A DNA stretch of 64,000 nt from Roridomyces roridus. Its lineage: Eukaryota; Basidiomycota; Agaricomycetes; Agaricales; Mycenaceae. A program made the position numbers and the translations under genes. Under the pieces are notes generated by a model that saw nothing but the letters and a program-made list of their open reading frames with translations, ran no database searches and was not told the origin of the DNA. The stretch lies in assembly GCA_029378245.1 (NCBI GenBank), contig JARKIF010000062.1, positions 62,001-126,000 on the forward strand. Reading direction: 5' to 3'. Below are positions 1 to 10,481 of this stretch, in pieces (the first letter of the stretch is position 1; every line of letters begins with the position of its first letter).

Positions 1-929
1 GCGCGTGCCGTTGGTGCTTCCGCATCTGGTGTGAACTCGACTCGTATGGCTCTCCCGAAAAGGGAATCTACGTCCGTTTTGTGCTCATTATCAAGATGCG
101 CTTCTCCAACTATCAGGACTCCCAGACCTCGTTGACGCATAACCTGCCATATGTGGAACCATTTATTGTCCTCGTGAGCTACATTCGGGTTTCCTCTGCC
201 TTTAATATTCAGTGCGGCTATCTTAACCGACGCCTTCATATTTTTCTTGCCCGTGGATGCCCTTCTCGGTGGAGCCGGCCCTGGGTACATTCTCCCGGAC
301 TGATCGTTGGTTTCTGGAGGGTTTTGTCCCTCTTCCGCTCTTGGTGCATTCAATCCTCTCATATTTTGCACCGGATTCATCATAGTGCCTACCGGCTGCA
401 GGAATGGGTTCCCATTTCCACCTGGGGCTCGTTGGTCATCTTGACCTATGGGCTGACTATTTGCAGCATTCCGGATGCCTGTAGCATCTCCCCTTGTCGG
501 GGTTGGGTGTCGTCGTTCGACATCCCGCGCATTGTTCTGTGCGCTAGCACCATCTATGGTGCCCCCCGGTGTGCGCGTTGCACCCGGAGTTGCGTTGGGC
601 CGCCCTTCATTGGTTTGCCGGGATGGCCCTGCCTGCATGGCATCGCCGTCCCGGGTTACCTCCGAGCGGCCTTCAGCCATTCCCCCTCCGTTGCCGTGAC
701 GTTCCTCGAGAGCTTGGCCGGGGGCGGAACTTCTACTCTCTCCCGCCACGGCATCCTGCACCAAGCCGGGTTCGTTGTCACCTGTAAAGTTTTCTAGTAA
801 GTTATATTGATAAATTGTAGTAGGAGCGAGATTTGCTACCCGCCGACGACCACGCCAAGGTCGTCGACGGTTTGCCTTACAGCGTTTTGGGGTTGATGGA
901 CAGTCCGGCGTGCTCAGGGTGCACGCCAT
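1..929 (-). CDS. LINE ORF2, N-terminal part with APE-type endonuclease start (partial)
   Basis: This frame is open from an ATG at 929-927 to the window edge (309 codons). ORF2 of LINE elements encodes an apurinic-type endonuclease followed by reverse transcriptase; the endonuclease nicks target DNA to prime reverse transcription. The first ~225 residues are a low-complexity Gly/Pro/Asn-rich leader. The endonuclease begins near residue 235 with the strand motif KIAALNIKGRG and continues to VGEAHLDNE, which carries the expected catalytic Glu. An in-frame stop lies just upstream of the chosen ATG. The small ORF at 1195-914 overlaps this start in another frame, which suggests termination-reinitiation or frameshifting as the translation route (inference). 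Confidence 0.8.
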   Translation of the reverse strand, partial: MACTLSTPDCPSTPKRCKANRRRPWRGRRRVANLAPTTIYQYNLLENFTGDNEPGLVQDAVAGESRSSAPGQALEERHGNGGGMAEGRSEVTRDGDAMQAGPSRQTNEGRPNATPGATRTPGGTIDGASAQNNARDVERRHPTPTRGDATGIRNAANSQPIGQDDQRAPGGNGNPFLQPVGTMMNPVQNMRGLNAPRAEEGQNPPETNDQSGRMYPGPAPPRRASTGKKNMKASVKIAALNIKGRGNPNVAHEDNKWFHIWQVMRQRGLGVLIVGEAHLDNEHKTDVDSLFGRAIRVEFTPDAEAPTAR

Positions 930-1195
930 TCCTCATCCGTCTTAACCAGTTCAACTGGCCGGCGGACCCCTGACCTAAGTAGCATACTCGGTCCCACCGT
1001 TGTGGCGAGGCTGATGTAGGAGCTTCTCAGGGTGCTCGAAAGCACCCCAATACACTCCTTCACCTCCTCGCATGCCCTCACCCCTTTCCTGTCCAGCGTG
1101 ACCGCTGTCAGTATATTTGGGGGGTTCGGGTTGCGTACACTTACCGTGCACGTCTTGAGCCCAGCCCTGATCTGGTACTTATGCTCATTCTTCGT
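914..1195 (-). other. Small open frame between LINE ORF1 and ORF2, overlapping the ORF2 start
   Basis: On the minus strand a frame without an early ATG stays open for about 93 codons from just after a TGA (1198-1196) to a TGA at 916-914. It ends about 15 nt inside ORF2, whose ATG is at 929-927. Its composition looks protein-like (mixed hydrophobic and charged residues, two nearby Cys, little low complexity), unlike the rest of the spacer. It could be a fossil of a longer ORF, part of ORF2 reached by frameshift, or chance. I recognise no domain. Confidence 0.3.
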
Positions 1196-1320
1196 TCACA
1201 TAATGTAATGAGCATAGTGAACAAGAATTTTATTCAAAAGGACACTTTATCTAATGAGGGGGGAGCGTATATCAAAAGTAAATCTATATTATTTTTTGGC
1301 AGGGAAGTCGAGCGCCGTGC

Positions 1321-3081
1321 CTAGTGGCCCCGACCACCGCGAGCACCGCGACCACCACGACCGCCGCGTCCGTTTCGACCAGCGTGTCCCCCATGTCCAC
1401 CACGTCCATTTCCGCGGCCTCGTCCTCCACGCGTTGCCGCCGGCTCGTGGTTCACAAAGGTGGAGTTGGCAACGATTGGGTTGTCGCTCGGGAGCTCCTT
1501 GATTTGACCTGGAGGGCCCCACCAAACAAGCTCCGGGTCGGAGTAGGGGCACATGAAGGACGGGTGGTCACTGCCCTTGCAGAGGACGCACTCGTCTTGG
1601 TTCTCCCTCGTCATGGGCTCGAAGCTCCACTTGCCGGCATGGAGTTTCAACGGCCGGAAAAGAGCGTAGAGCGCTTGCAGCTCGAGCTCATCGTTGGTGG
1701 GGGGCTCCATGTATCCTGCAACCACCCACACGCCGTCCCGCTGGATCATGTCGAAATGGACAGTGTTGAGGACTCCGAAGACACGCGAATCCGCATCTCC
1801 GACCCGACCTTGAGTGATTCGGTCAAGCTGGTGGTAGATGGCCATGTTTCGGAAGGCGAAATGGATGATATGTCCTCGAACAAGAGCGAGGATCTGGAGG
1901 ACGTTGCCACCGGCGTGCGCCATGCGGTAATACGCAAAGCACCAGCTGACGGTGTTGCGGTTGGCGTGTATGCTGATGGCCCAAAAGGCCAGTGCATTGT
2001 CGACGGCGAAGGTGCATTGGGCGAGGATGGCGGCTGCATCACCGTTGTCATCGACCTCGACAAACGCAATCACCGGGCCGCCGTACTTGCCATGAGTGGT
2101 GACGGGGTCGCTCCGAACCGCCAAGTTGATTTCGATGGGGCCTCTGGCCGCCACAGTCCGAATAGCCCCACGAAGTCTGTCCTGCATCGGTACCGGGAGC
2201 TCGGTCGCCATTAACTGGTTCCCACCGTCGGCCATAAGGAGGGCCATGGCGTTGTTCCCGCCCGCAATCGTGTCCCACTGCGTAACACCCACATCCCTCT
2301 TGAGGATGCTGTTCGGCACAACAACGTTGGGGAAGAATCCCCTGTTGTGCTGGACCTTGATTTGGGGTTGGCCAGGGTTGATGATGGGAGCGGGGTGCGG
2401 GGCTGGCTGCGCGGGTTGGAAGCGGAGGTGTGGGTTGTTCGCCTTCGCCGCGGGAATCACGGCAGCAAGTTCGGCCACCGAGGGCATGGCAAACTGCACA
2501 GGTGCAGGCGGCTGAGCCGCAGGAGCGGGAGGTGGGGGCTGAGCGTTGGCCGGATTCGCAAACGGCAAGTTATTCGGCTGCGGGTTGACAAGAGCTGGCT
2601 GCTGCGGGATAGGAGCAGGAGCAGGGGCGGGAGCAGGGGCAGGGGGAGCAGGAGGAGGTGGCGGCGCTGGGATGGCGGGTGCAGGGCCTGGGGGGGGAGC
2701 AGGGACGACGGGCGGTGCCGGAGGCATATTAACGTCGCTCATCTCGTAATCGGAATCTGGGGCGGGTGGGGGAGAAGGCGAGCGATGGGGGTTTTCTGTT
2801 GGGGATGCTGGTTCGCGTTCAGTGTCGTCGCCCGAATCGTCACTGGTGTCAAAGTCGTACGAGCTGCCAGTGGCGATTTCAGCAAAGGAAAGTGGGAAGA
2901 TGGCGGGGTGGCGTGTGCGGTTGCCTTTGCGTTGCTTGGGGGTTTCGCGGGGAGAGGTGTTGCGGTCTGGGTCCGGCTGGAAGGTGCCGTCCACAGGTTT
3001 GTGGGCTTTGTTTGCGGTGCTGGTTGTAGCCAGCGTTAACTCGTCAACTTGAGAGATGGAGGTGAGTGTCAAGACGGGCAT
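1321..3081 (-). CDS. LINE ORF1, gag-like nucleic-acid-binding protein
   Basis: A 586-residue intronless ORF. It starts with an acidic Ser-rich region (residues ~60-110), then a Pro/Ala-rich linker (~115-190), then a globular middle with no recognised fold. Near residue 498 is a CCHC zinc knuckle (C-x2-C-x4-H-x4-C), and the last ~35 residues are an RGG/RGH-rich tail. Knuckle plus RGG tail is expected of a protein that packages the element RNA. Position upstream of an endonuclease ORF on the same strand supports the LINE ORF1 assignment. The spacer to ORF2 is about 390 nt. The long plus-strand frames over this region (for example 1324-2214) are antisense shadows created by the GC-rich repeats. 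Confidence 0.85.
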   Translation of the reverse strand: MPVLTLTSISQVDELTLATTSTANKAHKPVDGTFQPDPDRNTSPRETPKQRKGNRTRHPAIFPLSFAEIATGSSYDFDTSDDSGDDTEREPASPTENPHRSPSPPPAPDSDYEMSDVNMPPAPPVVPAPPPGPAPAIPAPPPPPAPPAPAPAPAPAPIPQQPALVNPQPNNLPFANPANAQPPPPAPAAQPPAPVQFAMPSVAELAAVIPAAKANNPHLRFQPAQPAPHPAPIINPGQPQIKVQHNRGFFPNVVVPNSILKRDVGVTQWDTIAGGNNAMALLMADGGNQLMATELPVPMQDRLRGAIRTVAARGPIEINLAVRSDPVTTHGKYGGPVIAFVEVDDNGDAAAILAQCTFAVDNALAFWAISIHANRNTVSWCFAYYRMAHAGGNVLQILALVRGHIIHFAFRNMAIYHQLDRITQGRVGDADSRVFGVLNTVHFDMIQRDGVWVVAGYMEPPTNDELELQALYALFRPLKLHAGKWSFEPMTRENQDECVLCKGSDHPSFMCPYSDPELVWWGPPGQIKELPSDNPIVANSTFVNHEPAATRGGRGRGNGRGGHGGHAGRNGRGGRGGRGARGGRGH

Positions 3082-5030
3082 TTCTGCATGGCGACGTACC
3101 TGAAGTGTTTCCGTGCGTCTGCGGACTCGGGCATCTTCGCTTTGGGAGAAGGGATTATTTATCTCTGCCCTGTCGCCGTGGTTGCGTGTCGTCTGCCGTC
3201 TGGCCTCGTGCGGCCGTTGGGGGTTTTCCTTGCTCCGAGGGCCATGTGGTCTGGTCCAGGAATGATTCGCGTTGACCAGGCGGTCGATGATTTGGTTCGA
3301 TAAGTGCCTGCCAGGTGCCTGGGCTCGTGCCGTGGTAAATCACTAGGCACAGCGGCCGCTAGGCACTTCAGCCGTTGGGCATTTGGGCGTTGAGGGTCAA
3401 CTTGACGCAGTGTCGGGGAGCTTGAGACCGGGAACGCCTTCTTGCAGCGTTTGCGGACGCCGTGCACGACGGTTCGGTCCCGGGTCCCTTGCTGTATTCG
3501 TGGGTGACGAGTATCAAGGCAAAGGCGTGGAGGTTCAGTTTATGCCAAAGAGTAGCTAGGCGTAGGGTGTATCTTGCGTCGAAAAAAAAAAATAGCTAGC
3601 TGGACTCCCCGCGTAGGCATTGTAATGCTCGTTCAGCCCCTCCCGTTCGGTAGGCGGTGGTTTGGCCAGAGCTGCGTGTCCCAGTCGTTACCGGACGCAG
3701 GCATGCCGTCGTCCCCTTTCGGTGAAGCGCCACACGAACGATGACTAGGGATGCGCGTCTACGTGACTTTCGGGGGTAGCATGCGCGGGTCGTCGTATTG
3801 GTACGAAAGGGCCGCTAGGAGGGCGCGTCGCCGTCGATGGTGGCGTGACGCGTCATAGATTGTGCGGGTTGTGGGGAGTTGGTTGCGAGCAGGGTGATGA
3901 TCCACCGCTCCTACTCGTGGAGTCCGATGGCGTCCACCGTTCCCTTCGCGTCTTTTTCGATCTAGAGGGCTTCAGTCTCAAGGGTTCATGTGGTTTTATG
4001 GTGTTCGCACCCGTTTTACCGGCTTGGTTTTGCGTCAACTCGTGTTGGTTTTCGCGGCGCCCTGTAGGCTCCCTCGCGACTACGGCGAGTCCCCAGTATC
4101 CGAGGTAGGGGCGCGCTGCTCCCTACGCTGCGTGCTGCAGCGGGGGGTAGCCTCGTAATTTTTCCGCCACGTAGAACATGGTGGTTAAGATCACGAGACC
4201 CCCCACCTTGTCCTGGCTTTGAAACATAAGAACTTGAAGGAGGGGAAGGAGTGGGATGCTGATCAGTCCAATACCAAGGGCCTCGATATATACTTATCGA
4301 GGCGTCGACAAGGCGGCTGACTATCTGTGTCATCCCCAGATCGCCGAGGTTACATCTCGAACGTGTTCATCGCAGTCTGTACTTATTCGACAGAAGATGT
4401 TCAACAGATCTGCCACTCGGAAATGCGGGGAGACAGGCGGAATGCCTTTCCTTAGATATGATGTAGAACAGCAGCGCGCGTAAGAAAAGGGCAACGGGGT
4501 TGACCGCAGCCGGTGTGTGGTTTCCAGTCATCGCGAGTGAGGCTGAATCCCGATGGACTGCACTGTGCCACCGCTGCCGAGTGGGAAAGTGCCGTGCGTG
4601 GTCGCTACTTGTGTGGCAGACATGTATGCATGAAGTGACAGGGCCAGACAGAGAATTCATCGAGCTGAGATAGAAACTGGAGCCAAGTTTTTGTTTGACA
4701 TTGTATCGCACAAACTGCACTCGAAAGAATTATCTTTTGGCCGAATCCTCCGTCCTAGTAATAAACCTCCAGTAGAACTAAGTGTATTTAAGAAAGTGGG
4801 TGGTCGTAACGGGTCGTGATGGATGGGGAGAACGATAAAATGTATACGGTTATGGAACACGCAGCAATGAGAAAGCACAATTCGGCGAGATGGGAACGAG
4901 TGTTGGATAGGTGGGTGTGCGCACAACAAACAGCTGGGAATAAGTAGACGTGATTCGGATGGCGGGGGAGGATAGGTATAGGTCGGCGTGATTCAAGGCG
5001 GAATTTATGCGTACACATTTTTCGCTCGCT
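3082..5030. other. Gene-free stretch; possible LINE 5' UTR and a hairpin
   Basis: No convincing coding frame was found. The part next to 3081 is presumably the 5' UTR of the LINE, but its edge is not visible. There is an A-run at about 3581-3591. A perfect 9-bp stem with a 6-nt AT loop sits at 4280-4303 (GCCTCGATA and its complement). The right end includes the 3' flank of the Rrm4-like gene, which stops at 5031. Short ORFs here (60-117 codons) show no domain or codon pattern. Confidence 0.5.
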
Positions 5031-7798
5031 TTATTTGGCGGGTATCATGCCCTGAGCTTTCTCTTTGAGCACGGAGGAGTAGCTGTTCATCAAATGCGCC
5101 AGTGCACGCAGATCCTCCTGGTCGAGAAGCGCAATCGTGACCTTGGGCTGCAACAATGTACATTAATACAGAACACAGGAAAAGTTCAGACGACTTACAG
5201 CAGCCTTGATACCAAACGACTTGACGGTTTTGAAGCTGCGAGTAGAATATTTAGAAACATGGATGGCGAAGAAGGGAAAGGGACATACAGTTTGTCACCG
5301 AGCTGCTGCTTCTGCACCTGCGGGGCCTTGTCCAACAATCCATCGATGAATTCATCGGTCGCTTGCACGACAAGGGGATCAGCCTTGGGCAGCGGCAGGC
5401 CCGTCGCGCTGGCCGAGTTGGCCAGCCGGATGATCTCCGCCGCTGGCAGACGTGCAAGTGATGCAATCGTGTGCGTCGAGTTACCCGGCGTAGTGGGAGC
5501 AGGAGACGCATTAGCACTCGGACCACGGGAGGAGAGGTCCGGTGTCTGGGGCGAAGCGACCTGCGATGTAGGAGCCGCAATCTTCTTGGCCTGTGGCGTG
5601 ACGGGAACGGGCTGGATGGCCTCGGCAGCGCTGCTGTCGTCCTCCTCACTCTCCAGAACGACCTTGGCATCCGCAACTTTGGCACGCAAGACCTCGACAT
5701 TGAAAAGGCACAAGGCGCGATCCCGTTTGGGAAGGCTCATGAGGAGGTCGGTGAGCTCGCCTTGGCGAGCCGACTCTAGTTTGCTGATGGCTGCGAAGAT
5801 TCTGTCGCGCTCGGATGTGGGCGGGACAGAGCCAGACGGGGAAGACGTCCGTGGAGGGGTGGTGAGGGAGGCGCTGACGGAGATGGGAGTAGAGGGATGC
5901 TCAGGCGCGCTGGCCGTGGCGTTCAGGGCATTGGGATCGAGGAGACGAGAATCTTGCGATGCGGAAGGAGACGGGGACTTGCTGGGAGAGTTTTCCTTTG
6001 AAGGGCGGAGGGAATAGCGGATGGCATTGACTTGCTCAGTCAACTTGATGGGATCCTCGATGCATTGTACGACGTCAACAAGGGAAATCGTGACCAGGTT
6101 TTCGACAATCGCATCAATCTCATTGCTGGGCACAAAGTCCATTCCCTTGACGCGACGACTGAGTTCGCCCGTCAACACCTCTTGGCGCACAACAGGCGAT
6201 AATGCGTAGAGGTCGTCATAACGCATTGGCAAATTCAGAGTGCCTTGAAGAGCAGCCTACGAAAAGGATCAGTTTCAGAATCAACAAGGAACGCATTCAT
6301 TACATTGTAATAACTTCCGGATCCCCTCCGTCCGCGTTCTGGTCGGTCGTGGTGATTTTGAATCGGAGAACCAAGTGACGAATGCTGGTGGCGCGGGCTC
6401 CAGCCAGCAATGCTCTCCCCACCACCCTCGCTCGCCGTAGGACTGGTGGCACCGCTCGAGTTGCGCGGGTGACCCCCGAACCGCTGTGCCAGTTTTTCCT
6501 GTCGCAGTTGCTTCGGCTCGTGCAATCTAACTACCACCTGCTTGGTGCCCAATAAAACTCCATTCATGGCATGCAGAGCGGCCGAGGCTGAGAAGCACGT
6601 CAGTTGTCATCTAGCATAGAACGCAGAGCATACCTTGGTCCGGAGTTTGGTATGATACAAACCCGAATCCACGACTCTCTCCGTTCTCATTCCGCATGAC
6701 CCGCGCACTGTTGGGACGTCAAGCACCACCCTCCTATGCTGAGATGAACGCTGCACACCTCACAATCTGGCCAAACTGGACAAACCCGTCAGTTCCGATG
6801 GCAGAAATCTAGAAATCACCGCATACCTGGCGAAAGTGCGTGAACAGGCCATTCGAATCAATGTCTGGGTCAAGGTTCTAAGGGGAATCAGTAAAACACC
6901 GGACAATTCCGTCTGGGTCCATACTTTGCAGAAGAGGTTGCAGGGATCGATGAGACCGCTTTGGCTGGTGGATCCGGGCCCCGACAAAGGCGCGGGTTGC
7001 ACCTGTTGACCCGGCCCGTGCACAAAAGGTATCTGCATAGGCGAATGGTACGGGCTACCGCGAGGAGGCGAATAATGGGCGGGTGGAGACGCGTTGGGGG
7101 AGTAGTAGATGGCCCCGGGCACAAAAGTGGGGGCATTGGGGCTAAACTCGGTACCGCGTCCCATACTCGTCCTGCGCGGCTGATACACCTGGACGGCGAT
7201 GTTTTGGCCTTGGACTTCGGCACAATGCATCGCTGCCTCTGCCTGCCGAGCGTCATCCTCGTTCCAGAATTCCACCATGCCAGTGTCGGCGCCAAAATGG
7301 GTGGGCGCGCGTGCCAACGCGAGAGCACCAAACGGACGGAAGAGGTCATATAACATCGAGTCGTTGAAGTCCGTTGGAAGATGCTTGACGAGTCGTGGCA
7401 GGGCGGACGGGGGTGGCAGAGGTGTTGGAGGAGTCGTGGGAGGGTACGGCGACAGCACGAGCGGGAATGCAGGTTGTACGCCAGGTATTGGGCGCGATTG
7501 CAAGGTAGCTAGCGCCTTCTCGGCTGCAAAAGTGTTTAGATAAAGCACCTGGGAGCGCAACAGATTGCGCACCTTTGTCCAGAAACTTGAACTCAATCGT
7601 GCCAGAGAGAGGGTTGTCGCTGCCATCACGGTTAATCCTGGGTCTGAAGGGCCCACACGACGCAAAAGCCAACGCTATTTGCTCATCGTCAAGGTTTGGG
7701 GGGATGTTGGAAACGAATAAAAAAGGCTCGTGGAGGATGGGGTGCGGTTGAGGACCAAACGAGTCCTCTCCCTGAGGTGCCTGGTACTCGGATTCCAT
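5031..7798 (-). CDS. rrm4: Rrm4-like RNA-binding protein (three RRMs, C-terminal MLLE domains)
   Basis: Nine exons assemble into RRM1 (exon 1), RRM2 (exon 2), a Pro/Ser-rich spacer, RRM3 (RNP1 SRGFGFVSY) and two C-terminal MLLE/PABC-like domains. The first MLLE lies near 6050-6230. The last is split by introns and ends in the strongly PABC-like segment KVTIALLDQEDLRALAHLMN. Two close RRMs, a spacer, a third RRM and then MLLE domains is the layout of Ustilago Rrm4, which links mRNAs to moving early endosomes through MLLE-PAM2 contacts (family knowledge). A plain poly(A)-binding protein would have four RRMs and one MLLE. RRM3 includes a 17-nt microexon at 6759-6775. The first in-frame ATG (7798) gives a natural N-terminus just before RRM1; the stop is at 5033-5031. 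Confidence 0.85.
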
Positions 7799-8010
7799 CG
7801 CGATTGTCGACCACTGGAGTGCAAGACACTAAAATATTGAGTCATTCCCGCCCGAGCACACTGGAGAGACGCGGTGGCATACCTGCCTGGGTGCAGCCTC
7901 GATCGAGGGTGGCGGCTTAAGAAAAAGTTAGCCTTGTTAGGTAAGCCACTGATGTCTCTCCAATAAAAAAGTGCTACATTGTCCCATTGTCCGATAATAA
8001 TTTACTGTAT

Positions 8011-9322
8011 CTACTTGCCGCTCTCCTCAACTTCAGGCGATTCCTCACCGTCGCCTCGATGTCTGTCCCCTGCCTCCAGTTTCGCAATCTCTGCGTCTAT
8101 ATCCAACTCGTCCATGGGAACGCGCTCGTACGACCCGTTCGCCGCCGCCTCGCTCTCTTTGTGCCTGACCCATGTGTAGTATATCGAGCCGACAAGGATA
8201 ACTGCGATGGATCCCGCGCGCCCACTGAGCAGATTAGCGCCAGTCGCGATGGTGATTCTGAAGAGAAAAGCCGCACCTGGAGATGATGTCCCCAAATAAC
8301 CAGAACCCGAGGAAAGTTGAGGCGACGCCGCGAACCCCAGAGCTCACCATATGAGTTATTGGAGATGTGGTTTTAATCGAGAGTGGTGCGGCTATGGACA
8401 TTGCGAACCCGACGCCGCCCTGGAGGTGAATGAGTACGGAACGCAGCTGTTTCAATACGTCACTTGCCGTGATGGCGGAGCCCCAGAGAAAAGTCCCAAG
8501 ATCGACGTCAACGCCCGAGAGGATTGCGAGGACACTCGGGCCTTCGCCGGCAAGGAGAACGAGAGGTAAGAGAACAAACGAGCTGAGAACGTTGGTGTAC
8601 CACGCGAGCAGGATGGTACTGCCGTTGACGACGGGGAGGCTCTGTTTGATGACCACGGAAGCAAGGGCGGTGATAAACGAGCTGGCAGCGCCAAATGCAA
8701 TGCCGACGAGGGAGAGTGGGGTGCCATCGAAGAACACGCCCAAGAAGAAGCCAGCAGTCACGGTGGCACAAGAGAGTAGAATGCCGATCGACGGGCGCGA
8801 GTGCAGCATGATGAAGGACGTGGCGATGGTGAAGGGCAAAACAAGGCCCCTTGCAACTTGGTAGAAAGACGCGTCGACGTATTTCAGGGTGTAGTTGCTG
8901 GAGCTGAGGCCAATTACGTTCAACGCCACCATAGACACGAGGCCCTTGCAGATTTTGAGATCAAAGGTGAGGCGCTCGGGGAGGATCCGGAGAACATTCG
9001 CTATTGCGAACATGACAACAGCAATTATGAGCTGCATCAGCAGGAAGAATAGAGGTGCGTTCGTTGTATTCAGGACCCATTTATTGCTGCAAGCCCTTGA
9101 ATGAATGGCGAGATTCTGAATGAAGAGATACGCACGCGACTATCATCTAGTAACGAGCAGTCAGAAGTGTCCAATTTCGCAGCGAGCAACTCACCGCCTG
9201 CGCTGCTACCATATAGAATATTACGACCGCCGCCTGGGTTCGTTTCAAAACAAGTCAAGGGGTCTGCAGAGTACACGCACCACGGTGGCCTTGGAAGGTG
9301 GTTGTTCATCCGGCGGAGACAT
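8011..9322 (-). CDS. SLC35C-type nucleotide-sugar transporter (GDP-fucose transporter-like)
   Basis: The spliced protein has a short N-terminus, then about ten hydrophobic segments. It carries signatures of the SLC35C/triose-phosphate-translocator family: NKWVLNTTNAPLFFLLMQL after helix 1, SSNYTLKYVDASFYQVARGL, and the late block SIKTTSPITHMVSSGVRG followed by FGDIIS. Such proteins exchange a nucleotide-sugar for the nucleoside monophosphate across the Golgi membrane; the exact sugar cannot be read here. The hydrophilic tail is rich in Glu and Asp. Start at 9322 is chosen because it splices into the conserved helix 1. One intron (8420-8467) has a GC donor and is 48 nt with no stop, so retention would insert 16 residues. 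Its removal restores the family's GSAITGGVGF sequence. Confidence 0.85.
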
Positions 9323-9511
9323 GGTGTAGCAAAAATTCAAGGTCCTTTTAGGTTTCCAAGCATCCAATAAGGGGAATCTAGTCTAGAAGAAGAGAGCGGA
9401 TGGGCGTTGTTCGTGGCGTGTATTGAGAACTTGAAGTGCTGCGCGGCGGGAGCAAATCTTTGATCAAAGACCAAACACCAGTCCACTTTTTCACTGCAAC
9501 CTCCATCATCC

Positions 9512-10481
9512 ATGGCCTCCTTCAGAGCTGCCCGCAAGCCCTACAGCGTCAGTTCTCCTTGAACGGCCCTCCTGGAACCCAATTCAATCTATTCACCAGC
9601 GCCCCCCGCCCCGAGGCGACGTCGATGGCCAGTGGCAGCATGACATGGTCCCAACTGGCCCAAGGGGTCCCCGCCGAGGCCCTGCCCCTGCTACCTCGCT
9701 TTCGGTTCCCAACAAATTGAACACCAGACTCATCGTGACCAACTTGCACTACGAAATCACTGCCAAAGACCTGACGGTACGTGGACTTGCCCAAGGCGAC
9801 CCGTGAGCTGACTCCTACGCCCACAGGCCATTTTCGGACAAATTGGCACGCTCGTATGCGAGCCACAGATCAGGGTAACTCGCAACAGTATCACCTGAAC
9901 AAGAAAATGACACCCGGCTCGCTCGTTGCTTCAAGTATGACCGCAGTGGGCGCTCCTCAGGAACGGCAATCGTCTCGTTCGAGACACCCGCCGAAGCCAC
10001 CCGCGCCAAGAAGCAGTTTGACGGCATCCTTGCAAAGAGTGCGTTGCCCAGTCTCGAGGGGGCCCATTGTCTCACAAAAGTCTCCAGCCCAGCCAATGTC
10101 CATCACCTTCGACGTTACTCCGCGGGAGCCCCGAATCCGGTCCTCCAGTGCCCCGACGACCTCATCGCTGTTGAACAGGATACAAAAGGCGCCGCTGCTT
10201 GACCGCCTCAGCAAGGACGACTCGGCCGTAGGGCGTAAACCTCCCTCTGGCCCGTACGTCTTTGCCCTTGTTTGTCGTCTCCCTGTCTCACCATACTTTC
10301 TAGTCGAGGTGGTGTTGGGCCCATCCGCACACGCCAGACCCGTGGCGGCCACGCTCGAGGGGCTGCTCCAAGACCCGGACCCGGACCGAAGAAGGCCAAG
10401 ACCGCGGAGGAGCTCGACAACGAGCTGGACGCGTTCATGGTCGACGCACCGCCCGCTGCGCAAGACGCCGAGATGCTTTAA
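9512..10481 (+). CDS. YRA1: ALY/REF (Yra1-type) mRNA export adaptor
   Basis: Exon 1 is only 36 nt (9512-9547) and splices to a Gly/Arg/Pro-rich segment, then one RRM starting NKLNTRLIVTNLHYEI and continuing over two introns to the RNP1-like region and SITFDV. A second Arg/Gly-rich stretch follows. The C-terminus KTAEELDNELDAFM is the conserved helix by which ALY/REF proteins bind the DEAD-box helicase UAP56/Sub2 in the TREX complex. Family members carry mRNA to the exporter. The usual N-terminal UAP56-binding motif (consensus like SLDDII) is not seen in this model, so either only the C-terminal one exists here or a further 5' exon was missed. Stop at 10479-10481. Confidence 0.85.

Larger units (their letters stand above)
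1..3081 (-). mobile_element. LINE-like non-LTR retrotransposon, 5' part, truncated by window edge
   Basis: Two same-strand reading frames in the order gag-like ORF1 (3081 to 1321) then APE-endonuclease ORF2 (929 to the window edge) are diagnostic of a two-ORF non-LTR retrotransposon. No LTR is visible. ORF1 carries a CCHC knuckle and an RGG tail. ORF2 opens with a proline/glycine-rich leader and then the start of an endonuclease domain. Both frames are open as far as they can be read, so the copy could be recent or active, but reverse transcriptase and the 3' end lie outside the window. The 5' end of the element upstream of 3081 could not be located. Confidence 0.85.

Noticed and set aside
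81..797. Plus-strand 238-codon ORF
   Set aside because: It is antisense to the LINE ORF2, whose minus-strand translation gives endonuclease motifs.
1324..2214. Plus-strand 296-codon ORF
   Set aside because: Shadow of LINE ORF1; low complexity, no domain, while the opposite strand has a CCHC knuckle.
3550..3600. TAGCTAG direct repeats flanking an A-run (3581-3591) as a retroposed insertion
   Set aside because: Only ~40 bp apart with no recognisable insert; too weak.
5007..6017. Plus-strand 336-codon ORF
   Set aside because: Antisense to the MLLE region of the Rrm4-like gene; no family features.
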